Under the pieces are notes generated by a model, which was not told where the DNA came from, did no database searches, and was given only the letters and a program-made list of their open reading frames with translations. Below are positions 16,583-26,253 of a DNA stretch of 64,000 bases, one piece after another; the stretch's first letter is position 1, and each line of letters starts with the position of its first letter. The translations under genes were made by a program, and so were the position numbers. Origin of the DNA: Homoserinibacter gongjuensis (GTDB taxonomy: Bacteria; Actinomycetota; Actinomycetes; Actinomycetales; Microbacteriaceae); NCBI RefSeq assembly GCF_030161875.1, contig NZ_BSVA01000001.1, forward strand, positions 1,798,001 to 1,862,000, written 5' to 3'.

Positions 16583-19420
16583 GTGACCGGAGCGCTCAGG
16601 AAATTCCGGATGCGCCGCGTGTGGGCGGTGATCGGCGCGCTCGCGCTCGTGGTCACCGTGGCGCCCGTCGCGCACACCGGCGCTTCGTTCACGGCACAGG
16701 CGGTGAGTCCCGGCGGCACCACGACCACGGCTGTTCTGCCCCCGCCCGCCGTCGCAGCCGAGAGCTCCGCCATGGGGCTTGCCCAGCTGAGCTGGGACGA
16801 ACCGACGATCCGCCCCGAGGTGGCGAGCACCTTCACGGTCGAGCGGACGATCGACGGGCAGACCACGGCGATCGACGTGGGCGACGGGCTCACGGGCGAT
16901 GGCATGACCGTGCCGCCTCTCGGCCTCGCTGCGACGCCCGTCACCCAGATCTCGGCGAACCTCAGCAGCTGTGCGATTGCCGGTGGTGAGGTGTACTGCT
17001 GGGGCGGCAGCCTCTTCATGAGCGGACCGGATGCTGAGAACGTCTGGACGCCGATGCGGATGCTCGGCGAGCTGGAGGGGCATGTCGCCACCCGGGTGAG
17101 CGTCGGCCCCCATCACGCCTGCGCTGTCGCCGACGGTGCTGCGTATTGCTGGGGGAACAACACCCTGGGTCGCTTGGGCGATGGCACGATGACGTCCCGG
17201 CTCGCGCCCGCCAAGGTCGGTGGCGCACTCGCGGGAAAGGTCGTCACCGACATCTCGGCAGGGGCTTCCGGCACCTGTGCGGTCGCCGATTCCCGCGCCT
17301 ACTGCTGGGGAGACGGCGGGCTGGGGCAGCTCGGCGACGGTCTGGGGCAGTGGTCTTTGGTTCCGGTCGCGGTGCGTGGGGCGCTCGAAGACACCGATGT
17401 CACCTCGATCGCCACGGGCAGCGCCACGAGCTGTGCCGTCGTGGAGGGCGCCGCCTACTGTTGGGGCTGGAACGCCGCGGGCCAGCTCGGCGACGACACC
17501 CGCGTGAACCGGATGATGCCGGTGGCCGTGTCGACCGAGGGCGTTCTCGGCGGGCTCGTGGTCACCCAGGTGGCGGTAGCCGAGCGGCACAGCTGCGCAC
17601 TCGCCGCAGCCCGCGTCTTCTGCTGGGGCGAGAACGTGTACGGCAGGCTGGGCGACGGCACCGTCGCCTCGAGCGATGTTCCCGTCGCAGTCGACACGAG
17701 TGGTGTCTTGGCCGGCCGGGAGGTGACCGCGGTCACGCTCGGATCCAGGTACGGATGTGCGCTCGCCGGCGGACGCCCCTTCTGCTGGGGTGCGAACTCC
17801 AGCGGTGAACGCGGCGATGGTGCCGCGACCGGCGACCGTCTCGCACCGGTCGCGGTCACGGCGATCTCCGGCACCGTGACGGACTTCACCGCCGGGGGTT
17901 CCACGCGTGCGCTGTCGTCTCGGGGGTGGCCAGCTGTTGGGGCTCGGGGAGTGCGGGCCGTCTCGGCGATGGCACGACGTCGGGCTCGCTGACGGCGCGT
18001 GCTGTCGATACGAGCGATGCCCTCGCCCTCGCGGAGTGCGAACCCGGTTGGAGGCCACTGCGTGATCCGTTCCGTTGCGGCGCACCTCCCGGTAGCGGTG
18101 TGCCCGGGCTCGTCGATGATCTGCGTGTCCCGCGCTCGCTCAAGTCGGTGACCCAGCTGAGCGCCGGCGACGCACACAGCTGCGCTGTCGCGGACGGCAC
18201 GGCCGTGTGCTGGGGGCAGAACTTCGCCGGGCAGCTCGGCGACGGCAGCGTCGAGGTGCGTCTCACGCCGGTGCAGGTGTCGGGCATGCTCTCGACTCGC
18301 ACGGTCACCCAGGTGAGTGTCTCGGCCCGGCACAGTTGTGCCATCGCGGATGCGCGCGCCTACTGCTGGGGAGAAGGTTTCGACGGGCAGCTCGGCGGCG
18401 GTCGTTCGGAGCGTCGGAGCACGCCCACACCTGTGTCGTCCGTCATCGGCGGAAAGACGGTCACCGACATCAGCGCGGGCTACTCGCACAGCTGTGCCGT
18501 GGGCGACGGTGTCGCCTACTGCTGGGGGTCGCGCGAAGACGGTCAGCTCGGCGACGGAAGCACCAACCACTACGCCGTGATGCCGATCCCTGTGGGGGTG
18601 AGCTCTCGGGGCTGACGGTCACCCGCGTCACCGCGGCGCGCGGGATCAGCTGCGCCATCGCGCATCCCCCGCCGCGCCGCTGGAGACTACGGTCTACTGC
18701 TGGGGGTCCGGAGCAGAGGGCCGACTCGGCAACGGCGACACGGTCTCGAGCGCGATTCCTGTGGCCGTCGCCATGAACGGCGCTCTCTCGGGTCGAACCG
18801 TGACCGAGATCGCTGCCGCGTCCGATTCCGACGGGAGCAACGCCACGGTGTGTGTGATCGCCGACGGCGATCCGTTCTGTTGGGGATCGGGCACCGCCGG
18901 ACAACTCGGCGACGGTCGTGCCACGAACAGCTCGGTTCCGGTTGCCGTGCAGAGCGGTGGCGCGATCGTCCCTGGCACGACCACGCGCATCGCCCTCGGG
19001 CATCGTACGGCGTGCGCGGTCGCCGCCGGGACGCCGGTGTGCTGGGGGTTGCGCGCCGATTCTGCGGTGCCCGCGGCGGTCGACGCCTCGGGGGCGCTCT
19101 CAGGAACCGTCACGAGCGACATCGACTTCGGAGACCGGCACGGATGCGTCGTCGCGGATGCGCGGGCCCACTGCTGGAGCGTCGGCGCCTCGTTCGAGCT
19201 CGGCATCGGCGGCCCCGCCCACGACTCCCCGCCGGTCGCAGTCGACACGAGCGGTGCGCTGAGCAGCTGCGCCACCGGATGGCTCCCGGCGATGCTGGGA
19301 GCGGGCCAGTGCGCACCGGGGGAGGGCATCGAGGTGGGCTACCGGGTCAGCTACCAGAAGGCGGGGTGGTCCTCCCCGGATACCGTGGTGATCTCCGCGT
19401 GGAGAGGGCCGGCCTCGTAG
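16583..19420 (+). CDS. Secreted twin-propeller RCC1-repeat protein 1 (three frame breaks)
   Basis: Corrected length about 946 residues. A basic start and hydrophobic helix (VWAVIGALALVVTVAP) lead into GASFTAQA, a SipW-type cleavage region. Next comes a partial fibronectin-III-like strand set (LSWDEPTI...FTVERTIDG). Then follow fourteen RCC1-type repeats, each with a cysteine pair of the form HSCAVADGTAVCWG and usually GxLGDG. After repeat seven a linker CEPGWRPL...DPFRCGAP separates two seven-repeat blocks. The protein ends with YRVSYQKAGWSSPD, resembling the last strands of a fibronectin-III domain. Frame breaks at G run 17894-17898, G run 18594-18598 and C run 18666-18670; one added base in each restores all repeats. 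Start is GTG. Confidence 0.75.
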
Positions 19421-19455
19421 ATAGAGCCGCGCCCGCGTGAAGAACCACCTGAACT

Positions 19456-19500
19456 GGTGGTTGGAAGCTTCTTTGCGCGCTCGGCGTCTTTCCTAGCCTG
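19456..19500 (+). promoter_or_regulatory. Promoter-like element before the TasA-like gene
   Basis: GGTTGGAAG (19459-19467) and GTCTTTCCTAGCCTG (19486-19500) match the element before RCC1 protein 1. Overlapping it is an inverted repeat AACCACC (19443-19449) / GGTGGTT (19456-19462), a candidate operator. Confidence 0.35.
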
Positions 19501-19553
19501 ATCCCAGGGCGCATTACCAGTGCCCGCCGGCTGTCGTGCAAAGGGGTTCGATC

Positions 19554-20150
19554 ATGTCCGAAGCAACCACCGCATCCGCTCTCCACGCGGCGCGGCCGCG
19601 TTCCGCACGCGCTCGCAAAGTCGGAGTCGCTGCTGCTGCCGTCGTCGGCGCAATGGCGCTCGCTGCCGGCGGCGTCTACGCCGGCGCGTACTTCACCTCT
19701 CAGGCGACCGTCGGCGGTCAAACGGTCGGCACCGCAACCGTCGAGATCGCGGCGGGCACCGCGACGAGCTCGGCCGTTCTTGCCGTGCCGAGCCTGCTGC
19801 CCGGCGACACCGAGACCACCGTGATCACGCTCGAGAACACCGGCAGCGAAGACATCTACTACACCGTGAGCCTGCCCGCGACGGCGGGCGACGACGCCCT
19901 CGAGGACGCCCTGCAGGTGACGGTCGTCGCCGGCGCCGAGACGCACACGCGCTCGCTCACCGCCTGGCAGGGCGGTGCCTACCAGTACGGTGTGGCGCTC
20001 GGCGACGGCGAGAGCATCGACCTCACCGTGAGCGTCGCCCTCGCCGGCACCGCCGACGACACCCTGCAAGGCCTCGACGCCGGCTTCGCCGTCACGATCG
20101 ACGCCATCCAGGCCCGCAACCACCCGGTGACCGCGGGCTGGGTCGCCTGA
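19554..20150 (+). CDS. TasA/camelysin-like secreted protein with SipW-type signal peptide
   Basis: 198 residues. A twin-basic start and helix VGVAAAAVVGAMALAAGGVYAG end at AYFTSQATVGGQTVGTATVEI, the hallmark of SipW substrates such as TasA and camelysin. The rest is a beta-sandwich-like region (LLPGDTETTVITLENTGSEDIYYTVSL and VSVALAGTADDTLQG). Such proteins form fibres or surface proteins in Bacillus biofilms. The ATG at 19554 has AAAGGGG eight bases upstream; a GTG at 19536 is less likely. A SipW-like peptidase is encoded 3.4 kb downstream. Confidence 0.75.
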   Translation: MSEATTASALHAARPRSARARKVGVAAAAVVGAMALAAGGVYAGAYFTSQATVGGQTVGTATVEIAAGTATSSAVLAVPSLLPGDTETTVITLENTGSEDIYYTVSLPATAGDDALEDALQVTVVAGAETHTRSLTAWQGGAYQYGVALGDGESIDLTVSVALAGTADDTLQGLDAGFAVTIDAIQARNHPVTAGWVA

Positions 20151-20193
20151 GGCGAGACCCACAGCAACGACGATCACGACGGCAAGGAGGACG

Positions 20194-23009
20194 ATGAGGC
20201 AGCGGTCCGCCGCGCACGCCGCGCATGCAGCGCTCGTGCTGACGCTCGCGGTGGTCGTCGCCGTGCCCGCCGTCGGTTCCACGTCGGCGTCGTTCACGGC
20301 CTCGGCGGCAGCCGTCGGGGGCGACGTCACCACGATCGAGCTGCCACCGCTCGCCGGAGCGTCGGCCGTCGTCGCGGATGACGGCAGCGCCTCGCTCAGC
20401 TGGAGCGCCCCGACGCTGCGACCGGAGACGTTCACCGGCTATCGCGTCGAGCGCACCGTCGACGGCGAGACGACGATGCTGAGTCCGGCGGTGACGACGG
20501 AGGCCACCTCGCCGGACGACCTGGATCCCGAACTCACCAGCAAACAGGTCACGACCGTCAGCATCGGCGATCGGGTCGGCTGCGCGATCGCCGAGGCAGA
20601 GCTGTACTGCTGGGGCAGCTACGGCGGGCCCTCCTATCCCGCCAATGTCGGCGTCGGCGACGGGGATCCCCACCTCTCGCCCGTGCGGGTCGGCGGCCTG
20701 CTCGCCGGCAAGACGGTCACCGACGTGAGCGTCGGTTCCGGCGCCGTGTGCGCGGTCGCCGACGACTCCGCCTACTGCTGGGGGTTCGGGCCGATGCTCG
20801 GCGCGAGCGCGACGCCCGGGAGCACCAGCCTCGTGCCCGTCAAGGTGGCGGGAGCCCTCGCGGACGCACGCGTGACGCGCGTCTCGGTCGGTGGCACGAG
20901 CGTATGCGCGATCGCGGACGATCTCGCCTACTGCTGGGGCTGGGGTGGCAGCGGGAGGCTCGGCGACGGCGGCACCGCGAACCGGTACCTGCCCGTGGCG
21001 GTGGCCGGCCCGCTCGCCGGACGCATCGTCACCGACATCACGGTCGGCATCGCGCACGCCTGCGCCGTGAGCGCCGGCGAGGCGTTCTGCTGGGGTGAGG
21101 GCGACTACGGTCGGCTCGGCAGCGGCAGCTCGGCGGACCGGACGCTGCCGCGCGCCGTCGACACCTCGGGCGTGCTCGCGGGGCTCGCCGTGACCCGAGT
21201 CGCGGCGGGATCGGCGCACAGCTGCGCGGTCGCCGACGCGCGTGCGTTCTGCTGGGGTTGGAACTCCTCCGGGGGCTGGGCGACGGCGGCTCGGTGAACA
21301 GCGCGACGCCCGTGGCGGTCTCACCGACGGGCCCCTTGGCGGATGGTGCGGCGGTCAGCGAGATCGTCGCCGCGGGAGAGCACAGCTGCGCGATCGCCGA
21401 TGGGCTGCCGGCCTGCTGGGGGAGCAACATCGGCGGAGCGCTGGGCGACGGCACGGTCATCGGTCGCGCGACGCCCGTCGCGGTCGACGACTCGGCATTC
21501 GGCGGCCCCGTCACGGCGCTCGCGACGGGCGACTACAACGGCTGCGCCGTCGCATCCGGGACCGCCGCCTGCTGGGGTGCGGGATCGGAGGGGCGGCTCG
21601 GCACCGGTTCGACGGCGTCGAGCACGATCCCGGTTCCGGTCGATGCGACCGGCGGACTCGCGAGGGCCGTGTGCGCGCCCGGGTGGCGCGTGCTCGACGA
21701 CCCCCGCGCTGCGGTGCGCCGCTCGTGGGCGGCGAGCAGACGGGGTTCGTCGATGACCTCACGCGCGCGGGGCTGCCCCGTGTGGCGACCGCGGTGAGCG
21801 CGGGCGACGAGCACAGCTGCGCGATCGCCGGCGGCGTGCCCGTGTGCTGGGGCGGCGGTGCCGACGGCAGCCTCGGCAACGGCTCCACGAGCGACAGCGC
21901 GGTGCCCGTCGTGGTGGACCGCGGCGGTGCGCTCGCGGGAACCGTCGCGACCGACATCTCGGTCGGCGCGGGCGTCTCGTGCGCCGTGGCGGATGCGAAG
22001 GTCGCCTGCTGGGGCAGCAACTACTCGCGCATGCTCGGCGACGGCGCGACCGCGCAGTACAGCACGGTGCCGGTCGCCGTGACGGGGGCGATCTCGCCGG
22101 TGCGGAGGTCGTGCAGGTGGCGGTCGGATACCGGCACGTCTGCGCGCTCACCGTCGACGGCCGGGTGGCCTGCTGGGGCGACAACAGCGAGGGCGGGCTC
22201 GGCGACGGCACCCTCACGAACCGTGCGGTTCCCGCCTTCGTGCAGGGTGCACTGGCCGGCAAGACCGTCACTCAGCTCGCGCTGGGCAGCTTTCAGGGCT
22301 GCGCTCTCGCCGACGGGCTCGTCTACTGCTGGGGCGGCGGCTATGAAGAAGACGGCGTATTCGACACGCAGCCGAAGCTCGTGCCGGGTCTCAGCGGCGT
22401 GACGCAGATCGACGTCGACGGGCGATCCTCCTGCGCGCTCGTGTCTGGCGAGCTGTGGTGCTGGGGCTGGCACGACTACGGCCTCTGGCGCGGGGCGGGA
22501 TACGAGTTCCCCTTCCGCAGAAGGTTCCGATGACGGGGGCACTCTCGGGCGCCGTGATCACGGACGTCACGATCGGTCAGCACGTGAGCTGCGTCGTCAC
22601 CGGCGACGAACTCGCCTGCTGGGGTACGCGGGCGGGCGGGGAAGAGATCGTGGACTGGGTGGACGACGGCGCGCTCTCGGCGTCGGGTGCGCCCGAGCGG
22701 ATATCCGCGGGCTACCAGCACGCGTGCGCGATCGAAGACGGCATCCTCGCCTGCTGGTACGGCTCGACGGCCCTGACGCTGCTCGGACGGACCGGCGTGA
22801 CCCAGAGCGCGGCACCGGTCGCGGTGGACGCGACGGGCGCGCTCGCGGGCGGCAGCTGCGCGGCCGGCTGGGTGATGACGGCCGCCGAGCGATGCGCGCC
22901 CGGGACGGGCATCGACATCAGCTACCGGGTCAGCTACACGAAGCGCGGCTGGGCATCGCCCGCCGTCGATGCCCTCGTCACGTGGGCGGACGCAGGAGGC
23001 GCGGAATGA
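20194..23009 (+). CDS. Secreted twin-propeller RCC1-repeat protein 2 (four frame breaks)
   Basis: Corrected length about 939 residues, with the same plan as protein 1: signal helix (LVLTLAVVVAVPAVG), ASFTASAAAVGGDVTTIEL, half fibronectin-III-like segment (SLSWSAPTL...GYRVERTVDG), seven RCC1 repeats with CA-x6-7-CWG cysteine pairs, linker CAPGWRVLDDPPRCGAP, seven more repeats, then YRVSYTKRGWASPA. AAGGAGG precedes the ATG. Frame breaks: G run 21271-21275, C run 21701-21705, around 22093 (probably ATCCTCGCC), and C run 22509-22512. A further missing base near 23004 would fuse it to the LAETG segment. The paralogue likely arose by duplication around the TasA-like gene. Confidence 0.75.
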
Positions 23010-23302
23010 ACTCGGTGTGCACGGTCGCGGTCGGCGAGCTCGCGGAGACGGGATCGAGCACGCTCGCGTGGCTCGTGGCCGCGGCCGGGCTGGTGATGCT
23101 CGGTGCCCTGGTGCTCGTGATGTGGCGGATGCGGCGGGCGCGCCCGCCGCCGCGGCACTGCTGCTCGTGGGCCTCGTCGCGCTCGCCGTGGCCGGACCGC
23201 AGCCGGCGGCACCCGCGCAGGCCGCCGCATCCGACGTCGTCTACAGCGCGGGGTGCTCGCTCATCGAGGTCGACGAGGCGGGCGTGCTGCTCCACCCGGT
23301 GA
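23006..23302 (+). CDS. ORF with LAETG cell-wall sorting signal (frame context uncertain)
   Basis: The ATG overlaps the stop of RCC1 protein 2 (ATGA). The first 40 residues, MNSVCTVAVGELAETGSST then a hydrophobic helix and MWRMRRAR, are a complete sorting signal: LAETG matches the LAxTG motif of actinobacterial class E sortases. A sorting signal so near an N-terminus without signal peptide is odd. Either it is the C-terminus of RCC1 protein 2 after another lost base, or it joins in frame with the next secreted protein after a lost G near 23133. After about 23130 the frame as written is probably not the real one. Confidence 0.45.
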   Translation: MNSVCTVAVGELAETGSSTLAWLVAAAGLVMLGALVLVMWRMRRARPPPRHCCSWASSRSPWPDRSRRHPRRPPHPTSSTARGARSSRSTRRACCSTR

Positions 23303-23588
23303 CCTCCACGCTGCTGCCGGGCGACAGCGTCATCGCGATCACCGCACCCGTCGCGAGCGCCTTCGCAGGCGAGATCGAGCTCTCGGGGAGGCCGTGCTCG
23401 GCACGGGCCTCCTCGCGGCCCAGCTCGTGACCGAGGTGCGCTTCGACGGGGCCGCGGGCCCCGTGACGCTCGCCGCGGGCGAGAGCGTCGTCGTGACCGT
23501 GGTCGTCGCGCTCTCGCCTCATGCCGACGACACGGTGCAGGGGCAGGCGGTCGACGTCGAGCTCGTGCTCACGGCGTCCGAGGCGTGA
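23122..23588 (+). CDS. Small secreted beta-rich protein related to the TasA-like protein (one frame break)
   Basis: The hydrophobic segment AAAALLLVGLVALAVAG ends in AQAAASDVVYSAGCS, a signal peptide with a plausible AQA cleavage site. The mature part (LLPGDSVIAITAPV, SVVVTVVVALSPHADDTVQG) mirrors the TasA-like protein, including the DDTxQG motif near the end. One G is missing at 23385-23388; with it the frame ends at 23588. GTG 23122 gives no basic residues before the helix, whereas ATG 23119 plus one added G would give MWRMRRG, a better signal peptide start; so the beginning is uncertain. Confidence 0.5.
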
Positions 23589-23604
23589 GCCGAAGGGGTT
23601 CCGG

Positions 23605-24135
23605 ATGATGGCCCGCCTCCGCGCCGCGGCGATCGCCCTCATCGCGCTCGTGCTGGTCGTCCCGGTGCTCCTGCCCGTGGTGACGGGTCATCGGCTGATC
23701 GTCGTCGACGGCGCATCCATGTCGCCCACCTTCGAGATCGGCGATGTGCTGCTGACCGCGGCGCCCACCGGTGACGACCTCGAGGTGGGGCGGATCGTCG
23801 TCGTGGGGGAGCCCGGCGCCCTGTACACGCACCGCGTGCTCGAGGTCGATCGTGACGGCGCCGATGTGCGTGCTCGGTTGCAGGGCGACGCCAACACCGT
23901 GCCGGATCCCGGATGGGTGCACCAGCGCGAGGTGTTCGCCGTCTACGAGACCCACGTGGCGGGCCTGCCCGCCGTGCTCCTGCGCGGCGCCATCACCCCG
24001 CCCGGCACCGTCGTGCTGCTCGCCATCGCCGTCGTGCTGCTGCTCATCGGTGCAGGTGGGGCAGCTCTGCGACCTGCTCGTCGCTCGCGGCGCTCGCCGC
24101 AGCGGGCCGACCCGCAGGAAGAACCCGTCCCGTGA
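23605..24135 (+). CDS. SipW-type signal peptidase I (ER/archaeal-type Ser-His)
   Basis: 176 residues. The catalytic serine lies in VDGASMSPTFEIGD and the second catalytic residue is a histidine in YTHRVLEV, where ordinary bacterial signal peptidases have lysine; this Ser-His type is that of SipW and the ER enzyme. N- and C-terminal membrane helices (ALIALVLVVPVLLPVV and VVLLAIAVVLLLIGAGG) anchor it. It should process the alternate signal peptides of the neighbouring TasA-like and RCC1 proteins. The end overlaps the convergent histidine kinase gene by 92 bases. Confidence 0.85.
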   Translation: MMARLRAAAIALIALVLVVPVLLPVVTGHRLIVVDGASMSPTFEIGDVLLTAAPTGDDLEVGRIVVVGEPGALYTHRVLEVDRDGADVRARLQGDANTVPDPGWVHQREVFAVYETHVAGLPAVLLRGAITPPGTVVLLAIAVVLLLIGAGGAALRPARRSRRSPQRADPQEEPVP

Positions 24136-26253
24136 ACCGCCCCGCGGCGGTCTCGTCGAGGCGCGCCGCGAGCCAGCCGGCGATCCGGTCGAGCTCGGCC
24201 TCGTCGAGTTCACGTCCATCGGGGTCGTCGAAGATCGCCACGTCGACCCCACGGCCGCGGGCGGCCGCGGCCGCGTCGACGAGCGGATGCCGGGCGAGCC
24301 GCGCGGCGCGGTAGCCGTCGCGCAGGCGCCCCTCGAGCACGACGCACTCCCGCCGCAGCGCGGTGTCGAGCTCGTCCGGTCCCGCGAGCCGCTCGAGCAG
24401 ATCGCCGATGAGCGCCTCCAGCTCGGCGGTGCGGCCGCGCAGCTCGCGCGAGCTCGCGTCTCGGTAGCTCTCCTCGCGCACGGCGCGCAGCTCCTCGCGG
24501 CGCAGGGCCGTGGTGCGGGCGCGCACCCGCAGGATTCCCAGCACGAAGCCGCAGCCGATGCCGACGATCGCGAGCATGCGCGTCGTCGCGGCCACGACAT
24601 CCGCGCCGTCGTTGTGCTGCACGATGACACCCAGCAGCGTCAAGACGGCGGTGCCGGCGGCGGTGAGCAGCGCGGCACGCGGGCGGCCGCGCATCGCGAG
24701 CACGACAAGCACGAAGCCGAGCGAGGCGATGAACCAGACGTCTCCGTAGCGTTCCGGATCGCGTGCGACGGGCAGCCAGCTCACGGCCCCCGTCGTGAGC
24801 GTGATCGCGGCGACGAGCGCCGTGCGTCGACGGCTCGGCACGCGCGGGCTCATCGGGCCGAGCACGGCGAAGCCGCTCGCCACTCCCGCGAGGGTGAGCG
24901 CGGGCGTCGCCACGTCGCCGGTGCGTAGAGCCGCCAGCACCGCGAGGACGGCCTGGGCGAGCAGCAGCACCGCGACGGCGACGCCGTACAGGCGATCCGC
25001 GGCGCCGCGCGCGAGCATCACGGACGCCGTGGCCGGTTGCCCCGGCCCGGGCGGTGGCGTCGTCGCGGGCCGCCAGCCCAGTTCGACCGCGGTGCCTTCG
25101 CCGGGCCTCGAGACGAGCCGAGCGGAGCCGCCCGGCAGCGATCGCATCCGACCGAGGATGCTCTCGGCGATGCCCATGCGGTTCGGTGCCACGGCATCGG
25201 GATCGAAGCCCTGGCCGTCGTCGTGCACCACGAGGCGCACGCCGTCTCCGTCGCAGTGGAGGGTCACCGTGCGGCGGGTGTCGTCGCCGGCGTGGGCGAC
25301 GCTGTTCGCGAGGGACTGGCGGGCTGCGGCGAGGAGGGCGATCTCGACGTCGGCGGGCATCGTCGGCGGTGCGCCCGGAACGATGACGAGGCGGGCGTCG
25401 GGCGCGAGCTGCGCGACGACGGCGGAGAGTCGCGCGGCGAGACCGGTCTCCGCGGGCCGCGCGGCATCGGCGGTGCCCGGCGCGTCAGGCGCGGCCCTCA
25501 GTTCGCGGATGAGTCGTCGGGCACGGGCGGCCTGCCTTCCGACGGCCTCGCGCAGCGATGGCGCAACACGGGCCGCGAGCGCGAGCGTCGAGAGCAGCTC
25601 GTCGTGCACGAGCAGGCGCAGGCGCTCCGCCGTGGCCCGCTGCGCCTCATCCGCCGAGCGCCGCGCCGCCGCAGCGGCCGCGACCGCCGTCGCCGCATCG
25701 AACTGGCGCGAGGCGGCCACGAACTGTCCGGTGAGCAGCAGGAGGGTCGCGGCGACGAAGAGCGCGAAGGTGTCGTTCGCGATCGCATCCTGGGCGTCCC
25801 CGCCCGACACGACCCGGATCACCTGCACGAGCGCGGTCGACGCGCCGAGCCAGACCCACGCCGCGATGCGCCCCCACGCGACGAGCGCTGCCGTCACCGG
25901 CGCAGCCGTGACCGTCAGGAACCACGGGATCTGCGCTGCCGGTCCGAGCGCCGGCACCTCGAGCAGCAGGAAGCCGACGAGCAGCACCGCGAACGCGATC
26001 GCCGTGCCCGCGTTCAGCGCCCGCAGCATCCGCTTCCCCGACCAGGGGCGCACGCGCCCGCGACGAGTGGAACCGCGATGACCGCCACGAGCGCCGCACG
26101 GTAGGCGGGCGGGGCCGACACCGCGTTCGGCAGGCCCGTCGCGAACCCGGCGGCGACGGCTGCGGCGAGGGTCGTCACCGCGATCATCGCGGTCAGGAGG
26201 CGCAGCGCGCGGAGCTCGGACGCGATCGGCGCGCGCGAGGCGGGCTTCGTCAC
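24044..26253 (-). CDS. Membrane sensor histidine kinase with an internal kinase core (one frame break)
   Basis: Corrected length about 736 residues. A first membrane domain of about six helices is followed by LRLLVHDELLSTLALAAR with a candidate phospho-accepting histidine near residue 220, then an HATPase domain with the N-box region ARQSLANSVAHAGDD and G-boxes VVHDDGQGFDPDA and GMGI-like RMGIAESILGRM. Unusually the kinase core is followed by a second membrane domain (about six helices), a coiled coil (RREELRAVREESYRDA) and a C-terminal domain of unknown type. GTG 26253 overlaps the response regulator stop. One base is missing near 26057-26059 (CCC on the + strand). Confidence 0.75.

Noticed and set aside
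16583..23009. Programmed frameshifting or phase variation in the RCC1 genes through G/C runs
   Set aside because: The same single-base losses occur in unrelated catabolic genes across the window, so a sequence artefact is more likely than a biological switch. Resequencing would decide.
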